A program made the position numbers and the translations under genes. Shown here in pieces: positions 1 to 9,388 of a DNA stretch of 64,000 nt. Each line of letters starts with the position of its first letter. Positions within the stretch are counted from its first letter, which is position 1. The stretch lies in NCBI GenBank assembly GCA_903902915.1, contig CAIUWR010000068.1, positions 1 through 64,000 on the forward strand, in the 5' to 3' direction. The notes under the pieces are model-generated. The model searched no databases, had not been told where the DNA came from, and was given only the letters and a program-made list of their open reading frames with translations. This DNA comes from an uncultured Hyphomicrobiales bacterium (GTDB lineage Bacteria; Pseudomonadota; Alphaproteobacteria; Rhizobiales; Beijerinckiaceae).

Positions 1-91
1 AATACAAGCATTGTCATGGGGTGCTGGCTTAACGACGGCGGTTCAGCTGGTTCAGCCGCCATGCCAGCCAAGAGGGCATGGCGCGGGACGA

Positions 92-166
92 TCAGCCAAA
101 GAACCACTTGAACAGAGCGAAAAACAGAATGAAGAGAACCATGAATTTCAGGTTCGTTTTCCGCAT
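92..166 (-). CDS. putative 24-aa single-TM micropeptide MRKTNLKFMVLFILFFALFKWFFG
   Basis: Read by eye on the minus strand: ATG at 166-164, TGA at 94-92, SD-like GGGGAG 7 nt upstream of the ATG, hydrophobic core. A 9-bp inverted repeat (57-65/75-83) lies just downstream of the stop. Confidence 0.4.
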   Translation of the reverse strand: MRKTNLKFMVLFILFFALFKWFFG

Positions 167-304
167 GTCTGTTCTCCCCAGCTGCAAAAACCACGATTGA
201 ATGCGCGCGATATACCATCGCAAAGAAAACGGTTACCGCGTTTTCCAGCGACATGGATAGCAGCCCGCATGGGAAGACCAGAGAAAACCTGCGCCCGGCA
301 ATAA

Positions 305-331
305 AAAACGGCGGATAAAATCCACCGTTTT
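305..331 (-). terminator. intrinsic terminator downstream of the 369-875 gene
   Basis: AAAACGG-c-GGAT-aaa-ATCC-a-CCGTTTT hairpin; minus-strand transcript ends CCGTTTTTTAT. Confidence 0.65.
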
Positions 332-368
332 CTGACGTTTCGGGCGCAGTCGCCTCAAGCCGGATCGC

Positions 369-875
369 TCAGTCGATGCAGTCGGTGGTTTTCCAGAACC
401 AGGCCGCGATGGCGACGAAATTGGCGATGCCGAAGGCCGACAGGATGATCGGCTGCATCGGTTGTCCAAAACCGGCGAACAGCACCATGATCGAGCCGAT
501 CAGCGAATTGGTGATCATCGCCAGAACGCTGTTGATGCGATTGGCGCCCGTGTTGTAGCCCTGAAGGACTTTCATGCAGCACCACAGCACGATGCAGCTG
601 GCCACGACGGAAAAGAGGGCGATGGGAAGCACGGGATTGGAAAATCCGGCGACGCCCGGAGCCGCGCCCGGATCAAACGCCAGCTTGATCGACAAGCCTG
701 CGCCGACGATGGATACGATGGCCAGCGCGATGGACAAAAAGGCGCCAGTGCGCGTGAGTGGGGACGGCGGCTTGGGCTCAAGCTTTTTGAGCAACTTCTG
801 ATGCAAGGCGGCTGCGCCCGCCTTGTGGTGGTCGCCAATCATGATGGCGAGGTCTTTATCACTGAGCGCGGCCAT
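369..875 (-). CDS. hypothetical multi-pass membrane protein
   Basis: 168-aa ORF with several hydrophobic segments, followed by a good terminator. Confidence 0.65.
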   Translation of the reverse strand: MAALSDKDLAIMIGDHHKAGAAALHQKLLKKLEPKPPSPLTRTGAFLSIALAIVSIVGAGLSIKLAFDPGAAPGVAGFSNPVLPIALFSVVASCIVLWCCMKVLQGYNTGANRINSVLAMITNSLIGSIMVLFAGFGQPMQPIILSAFGIANFVAIAAWFWKTTDCID

Positions 876-1009
876 TGGCCCCCCTGGAAGTTCGAAGTTG
901 ACGAACGCTAAGACCAGCGGCCCGACAATGTCAATCCAATCACCAGCCTGACCGACAGGCGGCTTGGATGCGAGGGCGTGGTTTGGCTCCCCCAGACCCG
1001 GTCAGCGCG

Positions 1010-1345
1010 CTACTTGCACGGATCAGTCTGGACGCTGCCATTTCCGTAAAAATATTTCATCCACTTGTCGTCCCCGAAGAACGCCAGCAATTCGCGGTCG
1101 CCCCCGAACACCGCCGTAGCCGCCCAGACCAGCACTCCGTCGCTGTCGTCCTGAACGCGCCGCACCTTGAGGTCGGTCCCCAGTCCCGGATTGGTCGTCT
1201 TGAAGATGGAGGTCTTCGTGTCGAAGCTGACGATATAGGCCGTCTTCTGATTGTTGGTGCAGATCATTTGCACTTCAGTCGCCATCGCAGGCGCTGCGCC
1301 GATCAGCAGAGCGAGAAAAAGGGAACAGGTGAGGATGGGTTTCAT
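1010..1345 (-). CDS. hypothetical secreted protein
   Basis: 111 aa with N-terminal signal peptide (MKPILTCSLFLALLIGAAPAMA). Confidence 0.6.
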   Translation of the reverse strand: MKPILTCSLFLALLIGAAPAMATEVQMICTNNQKTAYIVSFDTKTSIFKTTNPGLGTDLKVRRVQDDSDGVLVWAATAVFGGDRELLAFFGDDKWMKYFYGNGSVQTDPCK

Positions 1346-1557
1346 TTGGATGGCCCGGTTTTCTTTGAATGCGCCCAGCCATACTAGTGAAGGCGCATCC
1401 CGTTGAAAAGCAAGGAGACGGCGCCTCCCCGGTCCGTTGCGGGGAAAGCGTCTTGCGCTGAACGCCCGATGAACGGCGCGGCCACGCTGCGTTCAGCCGC
1501 CATGGCCTAGATCAGGCCTCATGTCCGGCGAGGCGCCGGGCCCGACAGGAGAGACAA

Positions 1558-1872
1558 ATGGCCATTCGCAAAGTCTTCGCCGCCTGCACAGTCGGTCTCG
1601 TCATGGCGGCCATCCTCACAGCCGCGCCAGCCTCGGCGGATTGGCGCTATGGGCGGGGCGGCTATTACGGCCACCATGGCTGGGGCGCAGGGAGCGTCGC
1701 AGCCGGGATCATCGGCGGCCTGGCGCTGGGCGCATTGGCTTTCGGCGCGTCCCGGCCCGCCTATGCGGTCGAACCGGTCTATGAGGGCCCCGTCTGTCAT
1801 CGCGAGATCAGGCCCGTCCGCGACGAGTGGGGCCGCTACATGGGCGAGCGCGCGGTGCGCGTCTGCGATTAG
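1558..1872 (+). CDS. hypothetical secreted Gly-rich protein
   Basis: Signal peptide ending APASA, Gly/Ala-rich middle, 'aggagagacaaATG' RBS context. Confidence 0.65.
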   Translation: MAIRKVFAACTVGLVMAAILTAAPASADWRYGRGGYYGHHGWGAGSVAAGIIGGLALGALAFGASRPAYAVEPVYEGPVCHREIRPVRDEWGRYMGERAVRVCD

Positions 1873-1885
1873 GCCAGAACGAACG

Positions 1886-1913
1886 AACCCTCCAGGCGCG
1901 ATCCTGGAGGGTT
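1886..1913. terminator. bidirectional terminator between convergent genes
   Basis: Perfect 11-bp arms AACCCTCCAGG / CCTGGAGGGTT with 6-nt loop between genes ending at 1872 (+) and 1931 (-). Confidence 0.7.
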
Positions 1914-1930
1914 GTCTTGAGAGCGAGCCG

Positions 1931-3394
1931 TCAGCGCTCGAGGGCGGCCAAAGCCTTGAAGCCCGGCGCGAGCACCGGAGCGGCCCCGGAGACCGGCTCT
2001 GGCGGGCTGAGGGACGCTTGCGGCTTCGGCGAGGCGGCGGGAACGGTCGCCTGGCGCCTTGGCGGCAGAGGGATGGGCCTTGCCGCAGGATCCGGCTCGC
2101 TGGCGCTTGGAGCCACGGGCGCGGGATCGGAGGACCACAGGAAGCGCTTGTAGAAGGGCTGGTCCTCGACGACCGGCGCGGGGGCTGCGGCGACGGGTTG
2201 GGAGGCAGGCGCGGGGTCCGAGAATCCGAGCAGCTGCCGATAGAGAGGCTGCGCCTGCGCCTGCGCCTGCGCCGCCGGCGCCGGAGAGGCGGCGGGCACG
2301 AAGGTCACGCCCTCGGCCTTCGCTTGCGGCTTGACCGGCTCGGGCCTTGTTGCGGCGAGCTGAACGGCGGGGGGAACCAGCGGCCTGCCCTTGTCGTCGA
2401 GCACAATCTCGCGCGGTCCCTGCTCGATCGCCTCCGGGCGGCTCAATTCATTGACCTTGTAGGCAAATTCCGGATTTTGTCCGCCATCGGCGTAAACGAT
2501 TCGCACAGGCTTTACGCCGGACGCCACCAATTCGGCCACCTTGGCGTCGTCCTGCTTCTGCTTCTCGGCGACCAGCGCCGCGAGCTGCTTGTCCTCCTGC
2601 ATGGGCGGACAGGCGGCCTCCCCGTCGCGCACCGTGCGGCCATCGGCGGCGGTGGCGCCGAACACATAGCGACGGGCGCAGATCGAGACCTTGGTCTCCT
2701 GTTTCGACACTTCGAACTGATCGGAGCCATCCTTGAGCTCCTTCCAGAACTTGATGTTCGGATCCAGACGGTGCTTGGCCAGATTTTCCGCCGTCATGCG
2801 GAAGGGCAGCGACTGCATCTGAATGGCGCGCTGGCCGCCGCCAAAAGCCTCGCGGGCGACCGCGTAGATTTCGGCGATCTGCTCGTCGGTCATGGAGAAG
2901 CAACCCGCCGAGGAACAGGCGCCATGCACCATGATGGAGCCGCCCGAATAGCCATGGGCGCGGTCATAGGCGTTGGGGTAGCCAACGTTGAAGGACAGGT
3001 AATAAGCCGAGTTGGGATTCATCTGGCCAGGGGTGATCGTATAGAAGCCTTCCGGCACCTGACGGTCGCCTTCCTTGATCTTGGGCCCGAGCTGACCAGA
3101 CCAACGGCACATGGGATAGGTCTTGAGCAGCGTGTATTGCCCGTCCGCCCGCTGCTTCCAGATCTCGAATTCAGCTTCCTTCTTGAAGGTGCGGATCAGG
3201 ATCGGCTTGTGGGCGTCGGTGCCCTTCTCCTGCATGAGCGCAAGCACATTGGAGGGAATCGGTGCATAGGCGCGCGCGCTGGTCGTCGTCCGGGTCTCCT
3301 GACAGGCGGCGAGCAGGCCGCCCATGGCGGCCACAAGGGCGAGGCGGCCAGCGACGAGAGCTGAAATCCGAAGCCTTGATCCCGGAGACATCAT
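1931..3394 (-). CDS. L,D-transpeptidase (YkuD/YafK-like) lipoprotein with long Pro/Ala-rich C-terminal tail
   Basis: Lipobox-like LLAACQ; catalytic-type motif SGGSIMVHGACSSAGCFSMT. Confidence 0.8.
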   Translation of the reverse strand: MMSPGSRLRISALVAGRLALVAAMGGLLAACQETRTTTSARAYAPIPSNVLALMQEKGTDAHKPILIRTFKKEAEFEIWKQRADGQYTLLKTYPMCRWSGQLGPKIKEGDRQVPEGFYTITPGQMNPNSAYYLSFNVGYPNAYDRAHGYSGGSIMVHGACSSAGCFSMTDEQIAEIYAVAREAFGGGQRAIQMQSLPFRMTAENLAKHRLDPNIKFWKELKDGSDQFEVSKQETKVSICARRYVFGATAADGRTVRDGEAACPPMQEDKQLAALVAEKQKQDDAKVAELVASGVKPVRIVYADGGQNPEFAYKVNELSRPEAIEQGPREIVLDDKGRPLVPPAVQLAATRPEPVKPQAKAEGVTFVPAASPAPAAQAQAQAQPLYRQLLGFSDPAPASQPVAAAPAPVVEDQPFYKRFLWSSDPAPVAPSASEPDPAARPIPLPPRRQATVPAASPKPQASLSPPEPVSGAAPVLAPGFKALAALER

Positions 3395-3522
3395 TGACGT
3401 TCAACCCGCATGCGCACCGGCTCCCGAGAGCCGCGCGGAGATTCTACCACGCGCAATCTTACATGATGGTTACTGCAAAGGCGAGCCGACTGGAATCAAG
3501 ACGTTAGGGAAAACCCGAGCCT

Positions 3523-4482
3523 TCAGACCTTGCGGCCGATGGCCAGGAACTTCTCGGCGCGGGCGGCGCGAATGTCGTCGGGCGCCATGCCCTTGAAGGC
3601 CTGCAACGCTTTCTCGATGGCCTTGCCCGTGGCCGCGACGGCCGCCGACGGATCGCGATGGGCGCCGCCTGCGGGCTCCGGGATGATCGTGTCAATGATG
3701 CCAAAACGAAGAAGATCCTGAGCGGTGATCTTCATGTTCTGAGCAGCCTCCTGTTTGCGCGACGAATCACGCCACAGGATCGACGCCGACGCCTCGGGCG
3801 AGGCCACCGTATAGATGGAATGTTCCAGCATCAGCACGCGGCTGGCGGTGGCCAGCGCGACGGCGCCGCCCGAGCCGCCTTCGCCCACGATGACCGCGAC
3901 ATTGGGCACGCCAAGCGCCAGACAGGCTTCGGTGGAGCGCGCGATGGCCTCCGCCTGGCCGCGTTCCTCGGCGTCGATGCCGGGAAAGGCGCCTGCGGTG
4001 TCCACCAGCGCGATGCAGGGCAGGCCGAAACGGTCCGCCATTTCCATCAGTCGCGCCGCTTTGCGATAGCCTTCGGGGCGGGCCATGCCGAAATTGTGCC
4101 GGATGCGGCTCTGGGTGTCCGAGCCCTTCTCCTGCCCCAGGAGACAAACCGACTGGCCGCGGAAACGCCCGAAGCCGCCCACGATGGCTTCGTCCTCGGC
4201 GAATTTGCGGTCGCCAGCCAGCGGCGTGAAATCAGTGATGAAGCCGCTCACATAGTCCTGAAAGTGCGGACGCTGCGCGTGGCGGGCGACCTGCGTCTTC
4301 TGCCAGGGGGTGAGGGCTGCATAGAGGTCCGCCAGGGCCTTGTGGGCCCGCGCCTCGAGCCGCGTCAGCTCATCGCCAATGGCGACCGCGTCGCCTTTCT
4401 GGCCAAGTTGCCGCAATTCCTCGACTTTGGCTTCGAGTTCGGCGACAGGCTTTTCGAAGTCCAGATAGCTGCGCATCGTCAT
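3523..4482 (-). CDS. accA: acetyl-CoA carboxylase carboxyltransferase subunit alpha
   Basis: MTMRSYLDFEKPVAELEAKVEELR... and GEGGSGGAVALA; start trimmed from the supplied 4878 ORF to ATG 4482. Confidence 0.93.
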   Translation of the reverse strand: MTMRSYLDFEKPVAELEAKVEELRQLGQKGDAVAIGDELTRLEARAHKALADLYAALTPWQKTQVARHAQRPHFQDYVSGFITDFTPLAGDRKFAEDEAIVGGFGRFRGQSVCLLGQEKGSDTQSRIRHNFGMARPEGYRKAARLMEMADRFGLPCIALVDTAGAFPGIDAEERGQAEAIARSTEACLALGVPNVAVIVGEGGSGGAVALATASRVLMLEHSIYTVASPEASASILWRDSSRKQEAAQNMKITAQDLLRFGIIDTIIPEPAGGAHRDPSAAVAATGKAIEKALQAFKGMAPDDIRAARAEKFLAIGRKV

Positions 4483-4592
4483 ATCGGGCTGGGTCTCTGA
4501 ACGCGACGGGGGGAGGACGTCGGCTTGAGTGGGCGGCGGACCCTGTCGATTCCCCTCCCGGAAGTCAAGTTTTTGCGCGGCGATCAGGACCA

Positions 4593-5567
4593 TTACCCAT
4601 CGGAGAGGGGATGCAGGTCGCGCACCATGGCCTTCATCCGCTCGTCCAGAACATGGGTGTAGATCTGGGTGGTGGAGACGTCCGCATGGCCCAGCAGCTC
4701 CTGCACCACCCGCAGATCGGCCCCGTTCTGCAGCAGATGACTGGCGAAGGCGTGGCGGAGCACATGGGGGCTGATGAGGCTGTCGGGAATCCCGGCCGCC
4801 CCGGCCACAGCCTTGAGATCCCTCGCGAAAGCCTGGCGCGTCAGATGGCCGCTCTCGCTGTCGGCGGGAAACAGCCACGGTCCGGCGGCGCCATTGACCT
4901 CGCCCCCCTTCCTTTTGTCCGCCCCCGGCGGGTTCTCCAGCAAGGCGCGATAGCGGGCGATGGCGGTCTTTGCGGGGCCGGTCAGCGGGACCAGCCGCTC
5001 GCGTCCGCCCTTGCCCTTGATCGCCAGAAGCGGCTCGGCGCTCCGCGCGGCCCGGCGCGGCAGGGCGACCAGCTCGGACACGCGCAGCCCCGTGGCGTAG
5101 AGCACTTCCAGCAGGCAGGCCATGCGCGCGGCCCGCAGTCGCTCGCCCCAGGAGCGCGCCGGATCGTCAATCCCCTGCGCGGCGACGCTGAGCAGCCGGT
5201 CCACATCGGCTTCGCTGAGCACTTTGGGCAGGCGCCGCCCCTGACGAGGCCCCTCCAGCACGACGGTCGGATCATCGCCGCGTCGGCCTTCCAGATAAAG
5301 GAACTTGTGAAATTGCCGGACGGACGACAGGCGGCGCGCGGCGGAGGAGGGTTGAAACCCGCGCGCTGACAGGTCGCCCAGATAGGCCCGCACGCCATCG
5401 GTGGCCACATCCAGCGGTCCCGCGCCGCGTCCGATGAGGAAGGCGTGGTAATCGGCGAGGTCCGCCCGATAGGCGTCCAGCGTGTTGCGGGCGGCGCCAC
5501 GTTCGGCGGCGATCATGTCCAGAAAAGCTTCAGCGAAGCGAAAGGCGGACGGCTTGGGGGGCGACAC
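4593..5567 (-). CDS. xerD: site-specific tyrosine recombinase XerD
   Basis: Catalytic R..HxxR..H/Y pattern (ATGLRVSEL, HVLRHAFASHLL, LGHADVSTTQIYTHV). Confidence 0.85.
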   Translation of the reverse strand: MSPPKPSAFRFAEAFLDMIAAERGAARNTLDAYRADLADYHAFLIGRGAGPLDVATDGVRAYLGDLSARGFQPSSAARRLSSVRQFHKFLYLEGRRGDDPTVVLEGPRQGRRLPKVLSEADVDRLLSVAAQGIDDPARSWGERLRAARMACLLEVLYATGLRVSELVALPRRAARSAEPLLAIKGKGGRERLVPLTGPAKTAIARYRALLENPPGADKRKGGEVNGAAGPWLFPADSESGHLTRQAFARDLKAVAGAAGIPDSLISPHVLRHAFASHLLQNGADLRVVQELLGHADVSTTQIYTHVLDERMKAMVRDLHPLSDG

Positions 5568-5577
5568 GGGCGGCCCG

Positions 5578-5742
5578 CTACTTGCCGGTGAGTTTCTGGG
5601 CCGGAACAGTCTGCGTCATTTCGCGCTGCTGCGGCTCCACGAAAGTGGCCAGCGCCAGCATGGCGCCCCAGGCGACGGCGGCCAGAACGGCGAGAACTGC
5701 GAGGAAGCGAATCAGGCTGGGCAAGACGAGACGATCCTTCAC
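5578..5742 (-). CDS. small single-TM protein (54 aa, GTG start)
   Basis: VKDRLVLPSLIRFLAVLAVLAAVAWGAMLALATFVEPQQREMTQTVPAQKLTGK; one clear TM segment; not in the ORF track. Confidence 0.5.
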   Translation of the reverse strand: MKDRLVLPSLIRFLAVLAVLAAVAWGAMLALATFVEPQQREMTQTVPAQKLTGK

Positions 5743-5834
5743 AAATGGCGCCCATTTCCAACATGGCCGGGATTGGAAAGCAATAAGCGCGCGCCCCGCT
5801 TAATTCCGCGACGCAGCCGTGTTACATAAAGGCC

Positions 5835-7640
5835 ATGACTGGCGCACTTGAGACGAGCATCGACGACATAACCGACCGGCCACCGCCCCCGGAGCCCGGT
5901 TTGCATTCCCGTTCAAGCGAACTCGTGCGCAAGCTCGACGGGCGCTCCATCGTGCTTGTGGGCATGATGGGTTCTGGAAAAACCTCCATAGGACGCAGGC
6001 TCGCCGCGACCCTGGGCCTGCCCTTCGTCGACGCCGACGTGGAGATCGAGAACGCCGCCGGCATGACCATTCCCGAAATCTTCGCCCGTCATGGCGAGGC
6101 CTATTTTCGAGATGGCGAGCGCCGCGTCATCGCGCGCATCCTCGCCGATGGGCAACGGGTGCTGGCGACAGGCGGCGGCGCCTATATCAATCCCGTCACC
6201 CGCGAACGGATCGCCGAGCGCGGCGTGTCCATCTGGCTGAAGGCCGATGCGGAGGTGCTGGCGCGGCGCGTGCGCAAAAGGGCCAACCGGCCGTTGCTGC
6301 ACACGCGCGACCCGGAACAGACCCTGCGGGAGCTGATCGAATTGCGCTATCCGGTCTATGCGCTCGCCGATTTCTGCCTGATTTCGCGCGAAGGCCCGCA
6401 CGAATCCATGGTCGAGGCGGTCATGGATACGCTGGAACGCGGACTGGAAACCTTGCCGCGCCTTCAGCATGCGCCAAAGGAACCGGCCATGACCACGACC
6501 CCTTTCGTCGATGACGCCAACGCCGCCCATGCGCGCACCATCGTGCCGGTTGAACTGGGATCACGCCGCTACGAAATCGCCATTGGAGAGGGGCTGATCG
6601 CGCAGGCCGGCGCGCTGATCGGCCGGATCGCGCCGGGAGCCGCCTGCGCCATCGTCACCGACGCGACGGTCGCGCGCCATCATTTGCCCGCGCTCGAGGC
6701 GAGCCTCGAGTCCGCAGGCGTTCGCCATGCCCGAATCGTGGTCGCGGCAGGCGAAGCGTCCAAATGCTGGGCCACTTTCGCGCGCGTCTGCGACGAGATC
6801 ATCGCCGCCCGGATGGAGCGCGGCGATCTGGTGGTGGCGCTTGGCGGGGGCGTGGTTGGCGATCTGGCGGGTTTCGCCGCCGCCGCCGTCCGCCGGGGCA
6901 TGCGATTCGTGCAGATCCCCACCACCCTGCTGGCGCAGGTCGATTCGTCGGTCGGCGGCAAGACCGCCATCAATTCAGAACATGGCAAGAACCTGATCGG
7001 CGCCTTTCACCAGCCCTCGCTGGTGCTGGCCGACACCGGCGCGCTCGCCACCCTCGACCCTCGCGAGTTCCGGGCGGGCTACGCCGAGATGGCGAAATAT
7101 GGCCTCATCGACGACGCGCCCTTTTTCGCCTGGCTCGAACGCTGCTGGGAAGAGGTTTTCGCGCGCGGCCCGGCGCTGACGCAGGCCATCGCCACGGCCT
7201 GCCGCTCGAAGGCGGCCGTGGTCGCCCGCGACGAGACCGAACAGGGCGACCGGGCGCTGCTCAACCTCGGCCACACCTTCGGCCACGCCTTCGAAAGCCT
7301 CACCCACTTCAACACCGCCCGCCTCAACCACGGCGAAGGCGTCGCCATCGGCATGGGCTGCGCCTATCGCTTCTCCGCCAAGCTCGGCCATTGCCCGCCG
7401 GAGGACGCCGAACGCGTGGAGCGTCATCTGCGCACAGTGGGCCTGCCCGCCCGCATCACCGACATCGCGGGCTGGAACGCCGGCCCGCAGCCCATTCTCG
7501 ACGCCATGTTTCAGGACAAGAAAGTGGAGCGCGGCGCGCTGACCTTCATCCTGGCGCGCGGCGTCGGCCAGGCCTTCATCGCCAAGGGCGTCCCCGCCGA
7601 GGCGGTGCATGATTTTCTCCGGGACGAATTGGGACATTGA
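5835..7640 (+). CDS. aroKB: bifunctional shikimate kinase / 3-dehydroquinate synthase (in-frame fusion)
   Basis: N-terminal MVGMMGSGKTSIGRRLA Walker A kinase; C-terminal ALGGGVVGDLAGF, TTLLAQVDSSVGGKTAIN, NLGHTFGHAFE of AroB; no stop between. Confidence 0.93.
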   Translation: MTGALETSIDDITDRPPPPEPGLHSRSSELVRKLDGRSIVLVGMMGSGKTSIGRRLAATLGLPFVDADVEIENAAGMTIPEIFARHGEAYFRDGERRVIARILADGQRVLATGGGAYINPVTRERIAERGVSIWLKADAEVLARRVRKRANRPLLHTRDPEQTLRELIELRYPVYALADFCLISREGPHESMVEAVMDTLERGLETLPRLQHAPKEPAMTTTPFVDDANAAHARTIVPVELGSRRYEIAIGEGLIAQAGALIGRIAPGAACAIVTDATVARHHLPALEASLESAGVRHARIVVAAGEASKCWATFARVCDEIIAARMERGDLVVALGGGVVGDLAGFAAAAVRRGMRFVQIPTTLLAQVDSSVGGKTAINSEHGKNLIGAFHQPSLVLADTGALATLDPREFRAGYAEMAKYGLIDDAPFFAWLERCWEEVFARGPALTQAIATACRSKAAVVARDETEQGDRALLNLGHTFGHAFESLTHFNTARLNHGEGVAIGMGCAYRFSAKLGHCPPEDAERVERHLRTVGLPARITDIAGWNAGPQPILDAMFQDKKVERGALTFILARGVGQAFIAKGVPAEAVHDFLRDELGH

Positions 7641-7643
7641 ACC

Positions 7644-8948
7644 ATGCATGGCGCGGGTGAAGCGGCGCCGGTGGACCTATGGGTCGCCGTTCTCATTGTG
7701 ACGATCTGCATTGCGCTCTCGGCCTTTTTCTCGGGCTCCGAAACCGCCATGACGGCCGCCTCGCGGGTGCGCATGCACGGGCTGGAGCGCAATGGCGACA
7801 AACGCGCCAAGCTGGTCAACAGGCTGCTCTCCACACGCGGACGCCTCATCGGCGCCATGCTGCTGGGCAACACCATCGTCAATATCGGCGCCTCCGCCTT
7901 CATGACCAATGTACTGACGGGCGTGTTCGGCGATGCGGGCGTGATCTACGCCACCATCCTGATGACCTTGCTGCTGCTGATCTTCGCAGAGGTTCTGCCC
8001 AAGACCATCGGCATCAATTTCCCCGACCGCATGTCGTTGATCGTGGCGCGCCCGGCGGCCATCTTCGTTTACGCCATGACCCCCGTGATGATCGCCATCG
8101 ACGCGGTAGTGGGCGGCGTGCTGCGCCTCATCGGCCTGCGCGCAGGCGAGCACACCTCCGTTCTCACCCCGCAGGAGGAGCTGCGCAGCGCGGTCGAACT
8201 TCTGCACAAGGAGGGCAGCGTCGAACGCAGCCATCGCGACATGTTCGGCGGCCTGCTCGGCCTGAACGAGCTGACGGTGGAGGATGTGATGGTGCATCGC
8301 ACCCGCATGCGCACCATCGACGCAGGCCTGCCGCCAGCCGAGATCGTGCGCGCGGTTCTGGCCTCCGCCAATACCCGCCTGCCCCTGTGGCGCGGCCAGC
8401 CGGAGAATATCGTGGGCGTGCTCCACGCCAAGGACCTTCTGCGCGCCCTCGCGGCCGCCCAAGGGGACGCCAGCAAACTCGATATCCATGAAGTCGCGGT
8501 GGAGCCCTGGTTCGTGCCCGCGACCTCCTCGCTGGAAGATCAGCTGCAATCCTTCCTGTCGCGCAAGACCCATTTCGCGCTGGTGGTGGACGAATATGGC
8601 TCGGTGATGGGGCTTGTGACCCTGGAGGACATTCTGGAGGAGATCGTCGGCGACATCCGCGACGAGCATGACCTTGCGGTTCAAGGCCTGCGCGCTCTGC
8701 CTGACGGCTCGGTAACGGTCGACGGCGCCGTGCCGATCCGCGACCTCAACCGCGCCATGGACTGGAGCCTGCCCGATGAAGAAGCCACCACCGTGGCGGG
8801 GCTGGTGATTCACGAGGCTCAGGCCATCCCTGAGCCCGGCCAGATCTTCTCGTTCCACAACTTCCGCTTCGAGATCCTGCGCAAGCAGCGCAATCGCCTG
8901 ACCGCCCTGAAGATCACGCCCATGCCGCTGGACGACGGGAGCGGCTGA
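7644..8948 (+). CDS. HlyC/CorC family (CNNM + CBS + CorC_HlyC) protein
   Basis: N-terminal CNNM segment ALSAFFSGSETAMTAAS, CBS pair, VVDEYGSVMGLVTLEDILEEIVGDI. Confidence 0.9.
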   Translation: MHGAGEAAPVDLWVAVLIVTICIALSAFFSGSETAMTAASRVRMHGLERNGDKRAKLVNRLLSTRGRLIGAMLLGNTIVNIGASAFMTNVLTGVFGDAGVIYATILMTLLLLIFAEVLPKTIGINFPDRMSLIVARPAAIFVYAMTPVMIAIDAVVGGVLRLIGLRAGEHTSVLTPQEELRSAVELLHKEGSVERSHRDMFGGLLGLNELTVEDVMVHRTRMRTIDAGLPPAEIVRAVLASANTRLPLWRGQPENIVGVLHAKDLLRALAAAQGDASKLDIHEVAVEPWFVPATSSLEDQLQSFLSRKTHFALVVDEYGSVMGLVTLEDILEEIVGDIRDEHDLAVQGLRALPDGSVTVDGAVPIRDLNRAMDWSLPDEEATTVAGLVIHEAQAIPEPGQIFSFHNFRFEILRKQRNRLTALKITPMPLDDGSG

Positions 8949-8995
8949 GAGCCGCCACCCGCGTTGACCCCTAAGTCAAATGCGGCCCGTCAATT

Positions 8996-9388
8996 TCAAA
9001 ATTGATGGAAATAGGCGTCGTCATTAATTTTAAAATCGATTCTCGACACTTTGCACGACGTCACGACGACGATCCGGCCGCCTGCCTCAAGCGGGCCGCC
9101 GGATGCGCCATCAAGAAACAAATGATCCTTGCATTTGTTCTGATTGATGACGACGTCATCGAAGACCATCGTGTTGGTGGTGGCGTTCGTTATGATGATC
9201 ACCTTGTGTCTGCACGCATACAGGCTCCGCAAGGATTTGCTGACGGGTGAAGTGTCGGCCGCATAATCGCACACGCCCATTTGCGCGACGCTAAAAGGCA
9301 GCTCATCCGACAAGACCGGGCCGACGCCTGAAGCCGCCTGCGTCAGAAAAGCGATGAAGGCGAATAATTTGAATTTGCCATATGTCAC
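8996..9388 (-). CDS. hypothetical secreted Cys-containing protein
   Basis: 130 aa, N-terminal signal-like segment, lower G+C than neighbours. Confidence 0.55.
   Translation of the reverse strand: MTYGKFKLFAFIAFLTQAASGVGPVLSDELPFSVAQMGVCDYAADTSPVSKSLRSLYACRHKVIIITNATTNTMVFDDVVINQNKCKDHLFLDGASGGPLEAGGRIVVVTSCKVSRIDFKINDDAYFHQF

Noticed and set aside
1649-3364. 571-aa plus-strand ORF
   Set aside because: Mostly antisense to the L,D-transpeptidase, whose motif-bearing frame is the real gene.
4483-4878. N-terminal extension of the accA ORF
   Set aside because: Extension overlaps xerD antisense; accA-like sequence begins at MTMRSYLDF (4482).
4593-5567. XerD (and XerC at 29453-30442) as mobile-element integrases
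   Set aside because: Sequence features and core neighbourhood fit housekeeping XerC/XerD for dimer resolution.
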